64,000 nucleotides of DNA from Atherix ibis. Taxonomy: Eukaryota; Arthropoda; Insecta; Diptera; Athericidae. Shown piece after piece: positions 13,248-24,255 of the stretch (position 1 is the stretch's first letter; each line of letters begins with the position of its first letter). The notes under the pieces were generated by a model. That model saw only the letters and a program-made list of their open reading frames with translations. It had not been told where the DNA came from and made no database searches. Location: the NCBI GenBank assembly GCA_958298945.1, contig OY282607.1, forward strand, positions 49,453,020 through 49,517,019. Reading direction: 5' to 3'. The translations under genes and the position numbers were made by a program.

Positions 13248-13582
13248 TTTTTTTTTTTTTTTAGTTTAAGTAGAGCATTTATTATTTCCATATCACTTGT
13301 ACATATTTACATGGTATTTAAAACGTAGAGCTAAAACATGCTCTGTACATCTTTTGCTTATATATTAAATTAGTTTTTAATGACTAAGTACATGAATTGC
13401 TTACAACTATGGCTTAAAAATTAAATGTGCTTGCTCAAACACAATTATCTATATTTTTAATTGCTTATAAACAAAACTTAATTCTAGACTTAATAATAAA
13501 AAATAATAAAAATTAGGGAAAGGAATGTTCAGGAACAGCGGATTAGGAGTTTGGAATTTTTGGGAATTGTATGTTGCTTCCG

Positions 13583-16503
13583 CTAACCACGATGGAAATG
13601 GGGAGTTAAGGAACTATAAAACTGAACGTTCATAATATCACTGTCCTTCGCAAAATCAGATATGATAACTGGTGAGGCATAGAGGTAATCATTGTATAAG
13701 TTTCTGTGTTGGGTGGCTTGGGTATTAATCCTTTCTAGTGACTCTTGAATGAGTGGATTGGTATGGTCTATTAAATGCTGAAGAAAGTTTTTGGTTAGAC
13801 CAACCATGTATGAAATAAAAGGAGTAACATTACTGTTCTAATATATATAGGAGTTAGAATAATGCTTGCCGTCTATTTTACGATATTTTGAAAGGCATTT
13901 CCTAATGATGTTTTCGAATACATGGACTTTATTGGCATACGTTTTCGAGAAACTAAAATAGATCGGAAGTGCATAGCCAATAATTGGCCGAATAAGTTGT
14001 TTATAGAATAGTAACTTTATATTTATACTAAGCCCCTTCCGACGCCTAAGTAGGAATAGATAGGTACGAATAGCGCTTTTGGCTTTTTTCAGAGTTAACT
14101 CAACATGTGGGTTAAATTTGAACATTGAGTTAAAGTTGATTCCTAAATATTTTAGTTGATTTGAGACTGGAAAAGCTGTGTTTTTAATCAGAATACGCAA
14201 CTTTTTGCTCTTTGTAGCAATTTTCCTCGGTCCGCGAGTGCTGGGATTACGGAAACAGATTAAATTTGACTTATTAAGATTGACTGATAAGTTCCAGTCA
14301 TCATAATAATTTATAATTTTATAAAGAAGCTCTTGCGTTCTCTTCAAAGCTAATTTTGGTGATTTGCTTTTGGCATAAATAAGAGTGTCGTCTGCATATA
14401 ATATCATTTGTGCTTTTGCGGCTGTTGGTATGTCTGCAGTATATATTGAATACAGCAGGGGACCTAATACCGAGCCTTGTGGAACTCCTTTACCTATTAA
14501 GAAGAATTCGGAAGTCGTGTTCTGATACCTAACACAGGATGATCTATCCTGAAGAAATGAGTGCAGCAGCAGCGTAATATGTGGAGGGAAATCAAGTTTG
14601 CATAGCTTGTGCACTAGTCCCTTATGCCAAACTGAGTCAAAGGCTTTGGTTATATCTAGGGAGCAAGCAACTGTTAATTCTTTACGGTTTAACCCAGTTG
14701 TTATCTCACTATGTAGTAGGAAAAGAGCATCCAAAGTTAAGTGACCTTTCCGAAATCCGAATTGAAAGTCGGGAATAATTTTATTTTCATTACAAAATTC
14801 ATTTACCTTTTCGTAAAAAAATTTTTCCAATATTTTTCCCAAACAGGGAAGAAGAGATATAGGTCGATGTTGTTGGATGGCTGCTCTACCTTGAGTTTTT
14901 GGAATATTAAAGATAATACCTATTTTCCAGGCTTTAGGGAAGTAGCAATTGTTAATACAGTGATTAAATATTGCAACTAAGGGACGCAGACTCTTTTTCG
15001 GAAGCTTTCTCAGCATAAAGTTCGATATATTATCGATGCCGACAGACTTTTTATTATTTAAGGATTTTATTACCGAGTAGAGTGTGTTTTCGGATATAAA
15101 CACATCTAGAAGGCTGGGATTACTTACACTGTTATCAGTGCTGAATGTAGTAACATGAGTTGGGGCGTTTGATAAAAAACTATTGACCTGATTATTTACG
15201 TCAGTTCGTAGAGGTGAGTTTGAACTAAAGTTGTAAAGATCTTTATAAAACAAGGCAAAGTTTTTAGAAATATTAATTGGACCCCCTTTTATTTCGCGGT
15301 CGTTATTATCGGTAACTGTTACTTTATTGAGTGACCTTCGACCGGTGATTGCGTTAAGCTGCTTTAAAGCATCAGGACCTGGACGTACTTTTGAAAGTCG
15401 TTCAGAAAATTGTTCATTAAAGTGTTTGCTAACTTTATTGCGTATCATAGTTGATATGCAGTTAACCTGTGCCTCTAAGAGACGATAATCTGAGGATGTA
15501 GTGTTGAGTTCTCTCCGGAAAATGCGTTTCATTTCCCTTATCCAACGATTTTTCAACCAATACATTTTCTTAATGTCCTCAGGGAGAGAATCAAATCGAT
15601 GGCTACTATTAGACAGTTGCCTTGAATGTCTATGAAATACCTCCGAGACAATCTGACTAAAGGTTTCTATATGGAAATCAATTTCTTGGCTGGTTATGTT
15701 CTTGAAGCAAGGAATATTCATTCCGTTAGGTATGGCCATATCTACATCTTGCCTAAATTCTTTCCAGTTCGTGTTCTTATACGACGTGAACAATTTTAAC
15801 TCAGTATTCTCAAAGTTGAATTGACTTTGAATTTTAATAAGAACCGGATAATGGTCTAAATGAAAGTCGAGAGTTGAACAAGTAATGTTCGAAGAGTAAG
15901 GATTAATTAAACCGCTTGAAACGAAAAACAGATCGACTACAGATAAGCTACTAGGTCTGGTAGGACCAGGAGGTGCAATTATCTGTAATGTGGAGATGCT
16001 AGTTAGCAAATTTTTAATAGAAATGCCGGAAGAGTTACGGATAGAATCTCCCCATGAGGTGTGTCTGGCGTTAAAATCTCCTCCCATGATTACCTCATAT
16101 CCCTTGCTCATGAGATCTTGTAAGAACTCGAAGAGGTCTTTAATTTCGACGGGTGAGCACTTGCAGGGTACATTTTTGAAACTTATGCTATATTTTTAAT
16201 ACCCGAATTGCTTACGTGACATCGCGTAAGAACACAAGTGGTGCAGATATTATTTGACCTGAAGTTAACCAAGTTACTATATTGCATATTTTCTGAGAAG
16301 ATAATTCCAGTTCCCTGATTAGAGTCATTGCGAATGCAATGAAATCGTGGAAGTGAAAGCTTGTGCTTCAAATTCAGGTGAGTTTCATTGATAAAATAGA
16401 AGTCGGCAGGCTGATTCTGAATGAACTGATAAAGTTCGACTCTTTTGGATAGGCTCACGATAGACCGCACGTTAAGTGCTATGATATTTAGAGAGCGCGT
16501 CAT
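13583..16503 (-). pseudogene. LINE ORF2: endonuclease-reverse transcriptase, frameshifted
   Basis: The frame opens at 16,503 with an APE-type endonuclease: ALNVRSI, then INETHL with the metal-binding Glu. It breaks by a frameshift between about 16,200 and 16,110. It resumes with GGDFNARHTSWG and LDHYPVLI, the DN and DH catalytic motifs; the usual S before DH is L. The reverse transcriptase follows: SLDITKAFDSVWH, KGVPQGSVLGPLLYS and the active-site LYADDTLIYAKS near residue 570 of the long frame. That frame stops at 13,838. A further shifted frame, 13,807-13,583, gives a plausible C-terminus. At least two frameshifts make it inactive, but the motifs are well preserved, so it is not very old. 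Confidence 0.9.
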
Positions 16504-16911
16504 AATGGAATATGGTAGGAAGGGTTTATAACTATCATGGGTAGATTGGATTTTAAATTATTCTTACTTGAAAATAATAATATGAAGTGTTGTCTTTTTG
16601 CTGGGTTGTGTTGCTCCTTTCGAGTCCTAGCCGGGTTGTGTTGCTCCTTTCTAATCCGCAAAAGGTGGTTTCCGTCGTTAGGCTGCTGTTCTAGGTTGCT
16701 CCAATAGTGACGTTTTTCCTGATGATGGTTGTCCATCGCTGCATTACATAACTTCCTCAGTATAAACCGCATCATTTGCATACTTTCCCAAGGAAATGCA
16801 AGTATGCAACCTGTCGATCTGCAAAAGAGGAAAGTGTTTTATATGGTTTCATAAATTGACTTACCTCGGTGATTAGACTAGGCATGTGCACACTAAATAG
16901 TATTGACTTTT

Positions 16912-17759
16912 TTAGTATTGAAAAAAGAATTCTTCCATGGGCGATGGCCGAGTTGATTCTTCACTTCTGGTGTCTGCCCTTTCTGTCAATACAGTGTTCG
17001 AGACTGGTGCTCCTCGCAGAACGCTTGCGAAGGATACACCACTCCTGACAGTATTATTAACTGCCTGATGAACAAAGTTCAGTCTCTCCTTCCGCTGTTG
17101 AACTCTGGATTGTCGCCTGAGTTCCTTTGCCGCAATCATTTCCTTGTAGAAGGAACAACCTCTGTGGTTCGCTGGATGGCCATGTCCACAGTTGGCGCAG
17201 AAGGGATCACCAGACTTGTCCATGTCTCGTGGGCAAGCCTTGGGCATGTGATTTTGCCCGCATTTCACGCAGATAAATTTATAAAAACAATTTGCTGCTG
17301 CATGCCCAAACTGTTGACATCTGTGGCATTGAAGTGGGCCACTTCTCCTTAGTTCTTCCCATCTTATTGACTGATGGAGAATTTTTGTCACATGCGTGAC
17401 ACTGGATGGCTGGTGTCCTGGAGCCAACTGTACTAGGAATATGTCAGATTGGACATTATTTTCCTTTGAGAATTTAGTTTTGAAATTCTCCACTTTATTG
17501 ATTATAGCCGCCTCCACTTGGTTGGCTAGGTTGGCTTCTATATCCGAGGCTTCACAGGAGTTGTGGAGACCTCTTACTATCAGGGAAATCTTCTTTTCCT
17601 CTTTTGTGGTGTAGGTATGTCCAGGTATACCCTTTGCCTTAATGAAGTCGAGGATGATTCTTTGATCTTCCAATGTTTCCGGCTTAATAATTGATTTGCC
17701 GTTGTTATTGGTTATTTTATAACCAGGTGTCCTTTCTAACTTCTTCATCTCTTTGATGA
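16912..17759 (-). CDS. LINE ORF1: gag-like zinc-knuckle protein (partial)
   Basis: One uninterrupted frame of at least 278 residues. The N-terminal two thirds resembles the PRE_C2HC region of Jockey-type gag proteins. Three zinc knuckles follow near residues 145-205: CHRCQQFGHAAANC, CVKCGQNHMPKAC and a third starting CANCGHGH. The C-terminus is basic then Ser/Thr-rich. It would package the LINE RNA and aid its nuclear return. The first ATG is at 17,748, but the frame stays open to the insertion edge at 17,759, so the true N-terminus is probably missing. About 400 bases separate it from ORF2, long for the clade, and include a duplicated word (GGGTTGTGTTGCTCCTTTC). Confidence 0.85.
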
Positions 17760-17772
17760 GCTTGCTTTGTTT

Positions 17773-18000
17773 CTACTGACTGACGAGACACTCCTAACTC
17801 CGCTCCAAATCACTGTTTCCATTCAGGGTATGGAAAAAGATATGAAAATAAGTGGATGCATCTTTTTTGGATGTATGAGAAATAGTGGATGTATCTTTTT
17901 CTAACTTATAGATGGTTAGAGAAACGGAGGATCAATTTATTTTTGAGTAGGTGATGTAAATAATTTGTTTTAGAAGATAGTGAGAAATAAATTTTATTAA
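17773..18000 (-). repeat. Decayed LINE-like repeat, copy 2, right part
   Basis: Continuation of the repeat interrupted at 13,247. It matches about 6,400-6,540 (shared GTGGATG, GGTGATG/GGTGGTG and ATTTGTTTTAGA words). No frame survives. Confidence 0.4.
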
Positions 18001-18892
18001 CAATAATTTTTATTCGGGTCTTGAACATACACGTAGACTATGAAATAGGTTTTCGACCAGTTTCAATATGGATAGAGTGCAGAGGGGAAGTCCGACATGC
18101 TCCATTGGCTAGTCGAACACTGCAGTTAATCGCTACTTGAACTTTTATTTCTCCTGCTATTTAGTTCCGTCCACTAACTAGATTGCCTCACTTTGTCTGA
18201 TGTTACATTTACTCCCAAGCAAAATTTTTACCATGTACAAAATGGAGTTAATTGTGTTGTTAATCTGTTATGATATTTCTTTTTTGCTTTCCGTACACAA
18301 ATTTATAGCTTGTTAATCTCATTTTATAGCATATAAATGTTTTTAGGATGCGGCGAAGATCATTTGGGTAGTAAGTCGGAAAAAACAGTAGACTAGTTTT
18401 GGTCAAAGAACTAGTTAAATTTTTTGATACAATAGTAAGAGTTCCACTTAAGTAGCGATTATTTTTCAAGCACTATGCATCTTCAAAAAAAAAATAACGG
18501 GTAGTCGTTGGGGAAAGGCAAAGCCGAAGCGAAAAACGATACTAATGAGACTGAAGTTCTAGAAAAACACGGCTAATTACGATCGTACTCAAAGAACACT
18601 TTTTTATTGCTGTTGGCGTGCTTGCATGCTAGCATTTCGGTAGAGATGAAGGAGTTTGAAAATCGCACCGAGAGTACCCTCACACTCCCATAACAATAAG
18701 TAATGCCCACGATTTTTTGGGGTGACACAAAGAAATATAAAAGTTTGGCTCGGGTGGAGGAGGAAATAAGGAAATGTTGTGGCAGGTATAAAACATGAGC
18801 CAGGATCAAATACAAGAAAGAAAAATAAACAAATTAAATAATAAAAAACATAACCCAAAAGAAAATGATACCAGCGAGGGAAAGAATCGTTT
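18001..18892. other. Intergenic DNA
   Basis: Moderately complex sequence with short frames only. No domain, repeat or RNA gene recognised. Confidence 0.4.
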
Positions 18893-20408
18893 CCCAAGTA
18901 ACACCAGTTACGAAAATTAAGCTATTTAACGGCACTCTGACGGAACTCTGTTCCGTCATATAATTACGAATTTGTTCAAGATGGGTTCAGAAACGGTTCA
19001 GAAACTGTTCGTTCTTTGTCTGTAAAAGCCGATACTCAAAAAATTAGTTTGCTTTCATGTGTGGGTGCATTCATACATGAAATTGGGTTTCATATAGTTA
19101 AATATTTTTAATTTTTTTTGTAATCAAATATATTTTTATAAAATTAAAAAATTAATAACAAAAAATTAAATAAAATATTCTCTTCTAATAAAAAAAAATT
19201 AAAAATTAAATAAAATAGCCTCTTCTAGCTATATAACCATATAAAAAACTTAAAACCTATTTAATTTCTAAGAACTCGATGTCATGGAACAATTCGGTGT
19301 CCGAAGTAGTTGCACAATGTGGTTCCTTTTTTTTGTTTTTTTTTGGATATATTGTCTTTTGTGGTATAAAAAAACCTCCTCAAAATTTTATTAATATCAT
19401 GTTCCCTAACGAAGGGAAATTTATCCAATGCACAATCTATATTAAAAAATAGTTATTAGTTATGTTATCATAGATTTAAAAATAATTTTATGCTTACTCT
19501 TAATTATTTTTGACACATTCAGGTCCTTGAAGCCAATATTTGCCTGCCTCCCATCAAATGTAAATTTGGAGGCCAATTCTTCGGTAAACAATATTTTGCA
19601 CGTTGCATATAAAAACTTTTTCAATTCTGTTCCCCACTGCTTCATAAAAATATCTATCTGTTGATCAATATAGTACATACATTAAAATGATAACTTGTAA
19701 TAATATCACAAATATGATCTTACCAATTCTATTTTCACGTCTTCACTTGCTTCTAAAAGCGATTCATCAAATAGTTTGAATTTATCAACTCGGCCTGTAT
19801 CAACTCGTGCTGCAGCTTTCTTCTGTTTCATCCGAACTTTGAAGATATTCAGTGGAATAATGTTGTATTTGTGGAGTGCTGGAGCTTTCTTCTGTTTTAT
19901 CCAAACTTTCAAGATATTCAATGGAATTGTCGGTTTCAATTATATTACCTTGCATCGGTATAGGCAAATCAACAAGTGTGAATTCTAGGTTTTTTTTTTT
20001 TTTACTGCACATACTAATTTTCTTTTCACTTCGTTCGCGACTTCCCTATCGTACGCTCTTTTGGACATTTTCCTTTTAATAATATTATTATTTATTATAT
20101 ATTTTAATTCTAATAATATAGTTTAATTAATATAATGTACTATTACGTTTCTTTATTTTACGCACGAGGAAAACTTGTTGTCGCCGCAACATTCAATTAG
20201 CAATTGGTTATTTCACAACTAATAGAAATGAAAATTTACAATACATTCGCACTAAATTCATTTCGAGTTCAGTTAGTTCCGTCATTCAAGTCCATAGACG
20301 GCACTCATTCGTAATACGACATAATGCTGAACTAAGAGCCGTCAGACGTAACAAAAACGGAACTCATTGACGGCACTTATTGAGTGAGTTCCGAGTGCGT
20401 TACTTGGG
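18893..20408 (-). mobile_element. Transposon-like unit with inverted ends carrying a DUF4806 gene relic
   Basis: The unit begins CCCAAGTAAC and ends GTTACTTGGG, an exact 10-bp terminal inverted repeat. Inside both ends a short motif recurs: ACGGCACTC (18,929; 20,298), ACGGAACTC (18,940; 20,357), ACGGCACTT (20,370) and inverted forms (18,951; 20,386). Such subterminal repeats are usual where a transposase binds. The flanks share only TT, so a target duplication is not proven. The only gene-like content is a three-exon DUF4806 relic on the minus strand; no transposase is visible, so it would be non-autonomous. I cannot assign a superfamily. Confidence 0.6.
19282..20068 (-). pseudogene. DUF4806-domain protein gene, frameshifted
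   Basis: Three exons can be joined on the minus strand. Exon 1 starts at 20,068 (MSKRAYDREVANEVKRKL) and ends at 19,724 before GTAAGA. Exon 2 is 19,657-19,498, ending before GTAAGC. Exon 3 is 19,436-19,282. Exons 2 and 3 read FLYATCKILFTEELASKF, then GFKDLNVSKII, then KFPFVREHDINKILRRFF, the layout I know for DUF4806: a helical core, a G-R-x-FKDL turn, and a C-terminal helix. The first intron is 66 bp. Exon 1 is broken by a one-base change in an A tract near 20,000 and by another shift around a 70-bp internal duplication (19,814-19,950). The function of DUF4806 is unknown. The domain call rests on memory of the family pattern. Confidence 0.6.
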
Positions 20409-21420
20409 TTAGTTCACAACTAACTGCTGCGGCAGCGAGCTGAAATGACCTTTATTGAAAACCCCCTAGAAACACTCCAAAAAATTACCTAAATATATTA
20501 TTGCTTATATTTGAATAGGACAAATTTTAACAGTTCTATATTTTTTATTATATTTAATAAATCCAATTATTACAAAATGATGAAATAATTTATTAAATTA
20601 TAAAGTTAATGAGCTTAACATAAGCATATGTTTTGAAAACATATGATATAATTAATAATTCTATTAATTTTACTAACATTAATTAATAACAAAAAAGAAA
20701 TTAATAATAATTTAAATACTATAAAAAATATAATACAATTTAATGGAAAAGGTAAAAAAAGTCGTTGAAGCTCTAAATATATTAATTTATCATAACGGAA
20801 ACGAGGTAAAGTTCTACGCACCCACAAATAATAAAATTATAAAAATACTAACTTAAGAAAAAAGGTAAAATATCACACCCTAAAAATAAAACAATAAATA
20901 ACATTCGCATAAATAAAATTCTAGCATATGCAGCTTAAAAAATTAAGCAAATTGCAGCTCTTTTATATTCCACACGTAACCCTATAACTAATTCTGATGC
21001 ACCTTCAGCAAATTCAAAAGTAGTCCGATTAGCAAACTAATATTAAACATTTTAAAACTACTGCAAATCAAATATATCATTGTTAATAATAAAAAATTTG
21101 ATAAATTGTTTGGTTTTTGAGCAGTTAATTAAATACAACTTAAATGGTATGAATATCACCTTTGCTTCGAAAAATATTATTTTCATATTTATTTTGATAA
21201 TTAATAGTTAGTTTTTGTTTACAATATTACAGCATATACAACCAAAAAAGTGTATAAATTTATTTCTTAATAAAAAATGGAGTGGAGATATTTCAAAAAT
21301 AAAATCCATATTACACAATCTATTGTTCTAATAATGTATCGCATAGCGAAAAAAATATCGATGATAGATAAGGAATAAGGAAATGAAAGTAGAATAGAAA
21401 AGTGTTAGATAATTAGCATA
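20409..21420. other. Very AT-rich intergenic DNA
   Basis: No feature seen apart from AT-rich low complexity. Confidence 0.45.
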
Positions 21421-22156
21421 GGACCATGCCACATTATGTACTCTATATTTGATGGTGCTATACCGCATCTTTGGATTTTATAGCACCAGTCGCCCACGAC
21501 TATTAGGATTTTATAGCACCAGTCGCCCACGACTATTACGATTTTATGCGCTCAATCAGCGCATAAACCATAACTGAATATTAGTAGTAAGTAATCACTT
21601 ACAAGCTGATCACCTCAACTGCTGGTAACGAGGCCTACATTAAACCTCTGCTGTCATCAGCAGTGACAACACCCGAGATAATTGCAAAATATTATCGTAC
21701 CCACGATATACGTGTAGGTGTCAACTACAGCCACCACATGAATGCCTAAGCACCTCACTAATAAACAATGCAAAGCTTCAACGCCATATTCCTGAAAGAT
21801 CTATATAATATTTTGAATTTCGTTCTGTTGGGCGTCTCGGTTCCCATGGTACCTATTTTTTTTATTAGAGTATTTTAGGTCTGTACCCCGCTCAGTGAGC
21901 AGTGGTCAGCAATCTTGTAACTTCGTGACCTAATTCCTCTTCTCTTCCTTCTCTACTTCACTTATTTTCTTTCCTCATCTATATTGTACATGCACCACCA
22001 TTACTATGTGATATTAATGGCTTTACTATGAATTTTAATATCACATTTACCGGTCACGTATATACTTTTGCACCTTGTTAACTATTTTACCTTTTTATGC
22101 CATCATTGGGATGAGAAGCTGGCATATACTTAACATCCCGCCGCCGGGACGGAAAA
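21421..22156 (-). repeat. Stem-loop-rich repeat body
   Basis: A series of short perfect hairpins lies at 21,452-21,488 (TGGTGCTATA and its complement), 21,488-21,501 (AGTCG-CCCA-CGACT), 21,521-21,534 (same), 21,543-21,567 (TTTATGCGCT with 10-bp arms), 21,587-21,602 and 21,648-21,663 (CTGCTG-TCAT-CAGCAG). The 33-bp unit with the AGTCG hairpin is tandemly duplicated. Bases 21,421-21,433 repeat the edge of the tRNA-like head at 22,157, so the stretch may be one repeat unit bounded by that word. No coding frame. I do not recognise the family. Confidence 0.55.
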
Positions 22157-22237
22157 GGACCATGCCACAGTATGATTCGAACCCACGACCCCTTGAATGG
22201 TAGTCTAGTATGCTAACTACTGTGCTACCGGGTCGGC
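22157..22237 (-). repeat. tRNA-like sequence (SINE-type head), copy 1
   Basis: Read on the minus strand, it has a D-arm/A-box-like segment (TAGCACAGTAGTTAGC), an anticodon-like stem, and a T-arm with B box GGTTCGAATC. The acceptor ends do not pair and the T stem is damaged, so it is not a working tRNA. It closely matches 27,003-27,084. A tRNA-derived SINE head or tRNA relic fits best. Confidence 0.6.
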
Positions 22238-22439
22238 TAAAATTCTGCTACAGGCCGGCTTTGCTAGATATCTTAATTGCAAATAAAAAGCAATTAATTA
22301 ATTATAATTTAAAATTTAATATTGTTCAATTGGTTCCTTCGGCTTTGTACGTATACACAATAGAATTTCCAGAAAGTCTAAAACGAACTGAAGAATCCTA
22401 CGTTTGACTTAAATGATGCCATTCTCCAGCTCGGATAGT

Positions 22440-23400
22440 GTTGTGGGTTTATTGGCATGGACCAGAGGTAGACAGCTTATAAACATTCCGAAATATTAGA
22501 TTTTTTTATTTAAAAAAACTTTTATTATATATTTTAATTGAAAAATATGATAAGAATACAAAAATCACTTCTATTGATAACAATTATATTAAAACTCACT
22601 TCAATATATTGTTCTGACGAAAACTAAAATAAATTTAATTTAAGCCTACTTGATTGCTGTGTGCTAACCCACTAAAGTATACACTGTTTGCACCAATAAA
22701 CTTTATTACTCCACCTACGAAATTACGGAGTTATGGGGATAGATTAAAATATTATATTAGCTTATTAATGCCGAATTTGTTGCTTGTTTCTTGTTGCTTT
22801 TTGCTTGTTGCTTGTTGCTTGTTGCTTATTGCTTTTTGCTCGTTGCTTGTTGCTTGTTGCTTGTTGCTTGTTGCTTGTTGCTTGTTACTTGTTGCTTGTT
22901 GCTTGTTGCTTGTTACTTATTACTTGTTGTTTGTTGCTTGTTACTTGCTGCGTGTTGGTTGTTACTCGTTGCTTATTGCTACTGTTTGTTGCTACTTGTT
23001 GCTATGGCTACGGTGATGAAGAAGATAACACCGAAGACGCCGATTATATAATTGTTGTAGGTGGGCTGGTTGTTGCCAGAGGTTGATCAAAATGTCTGCA
23101 TCAGCAATTTAAAAGTTCCGAAATATTAGAATTGTTGCCAGAGGTTGATCACGTCTGCATCAGCAATTTAAAAGTTCCGAAATATTAGAATTTTTTTAAT
23201 GAAATTACATTTTAAATTTTAAAGAACTTTTATTTTATATTTGTATTGAAAGAACATTATAAGACTACATCAATAAATTCATCTGACAACATATACATTT
23301 TATTGAGTTGAACTTAACTATTCAACTAACTTAATTTCAATTTCTCGTCATTTAGAAAACTGAATTAATTTTAATCTAAACCTACTTGAATGCACTTTAG
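22440..23400. repeat. CTTGTTG satellite between diverged direct repeats
   Basis: Bases about 22,777-22,998 are a tandem array of a seven-base unit (TTGCTTG and variants), about 30 units. On each side lie two diverged direct copies of one sequence (about 22,440-22,665 and 23,100-23,400). Both carry TTCCGAAATATTAGA near the start and CCTACTTGA-TGC near the end. A further 62-bp direct duplication lies at 23,072-23,193. Long leucine/cysteine-rich frames across the array are products of the repeat, not genes. Confidence 0.8.
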
Positions 23401-23528
23401 GCACCAGCGCCTACACAGCTCTTCGTAGAGTTCAGTATTTTCTGCATACTATAGTATGACCTTTATAATAATAAATACGTAAATGCGTCTCGCTTCATGC
23501 GTGCCCAGTTCTTACATAGACCATTAAT

Positions 23529-24005
23529 TTAATAAAGTCCCATAGAAAAAAGTCTAAGAGCGTTCAGTTGCACGATCTTGATGGCCAGCTGACACCAGCG
23601 TGTTTCTAAATAACACGACGTAGAAACTTCGTCTGCAATAAGTCTCCCAGATAAACTTACTGTAACTGGCACTATTATGATTACAGAGTTGAGAATTTTG
23701 CTGGTATACGTAGCCATTCAGCCAAAAATGTTGAAGCTTATTTTTCATCCGTTTCCAGCTGCTCAATGGCATGAACCTTTCGCATGGCTTTAGTTCTTGA
23801 GTCAATTTAATCTTGTGTGGATATAAACCCAAGTCATTTTACAATAACCGCCAAGTTGACGTCACAGGAATGCCCGGAATTGAGAGGTGATGGTCTCCAC
23901 GCACACTTTAAGCTACAGCTACAATATTTTTGCTCGATCGATCATATCGATAACCTACAAGCACTGGCCGATTGGCAACTAAACGTGTTTCCTCGAACTT
24001 CCTAA
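23529..24005 (-). pseudogene. Tc1-like transposase relic A
   Basis: Minus-strand fragments read PHKIKLTQELKPC and HFWLNGYVYQQNSQ. They match the recurrent insect Tc1/IS630-type transposase pattern PYKIQLTQELKP ... SDEAHFWLNGYVNKQN, spanning the end of the HTH region and the first catalytic block (the Asp before EAHF is damaged). Several frameshifts and stops. It belongs to the same family as the relic at 25,868-26,480, on the opposite strand. Ends not found. Confidence 0.6.
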
Positions 24006-24255
24006 TTAGTTGTTAAATTGTTCCCTCGGTAGGACAATCAAATTTCAACCATAAATTTCACGGAACTCACGGAACTTCTGGCAAACATAAATTTGTATAA
24101 TAAATTTTCACAATCTCGACGCTATAATTTTACATGATTAAATGGTAACTACCGATCATGTAGTTCTTCATGATTAAATGGTACCTATAAAAAAATACAA
24201 ACGTATAACAGTCAAAATAATAGGCTAACTAAATTTAGTGTAAAGACCCTTCATA

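Larger units (their letters stand above)
13248..17759 (-). mobile_element. Jockey-clade LINE, 5'-truncated, with target-site duplication
   Basis: A 4.5-kb non-LTR retrotransposon on the minus strand. Its 3' end is a poly(A) tail, seen as T's at about 13,248-13,262. The host word GCTTGCTTTG occurs directly at both edges (13,238-13,247 and 17,760-17,769), the expected target-site duplication. ORF1 is gag-like with zinc knuckles; ORF2 has endonuclease and reverse transcriptase and no RNase H, as in the Jockey clade. The gag frame runs open through its first ATG to the insertion edge, so the element was 5'-truncated within or just before ORF1. It splits an older repeat. Confidence 0.93.

Noticed and set aside
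22157..22237. Functional tRNA gene
   Set aside because: The acceptor stem does not pair and the T stem is mutated; a second copy with the same fault at 27,003 points to a repeat.
22654..23086. Overlapping frames rich in Leu, Val and Cys
   Set aside because: All three frames are open because of the seven-base satellite; the protein is the repeat read in triplets, with no start context or domain.
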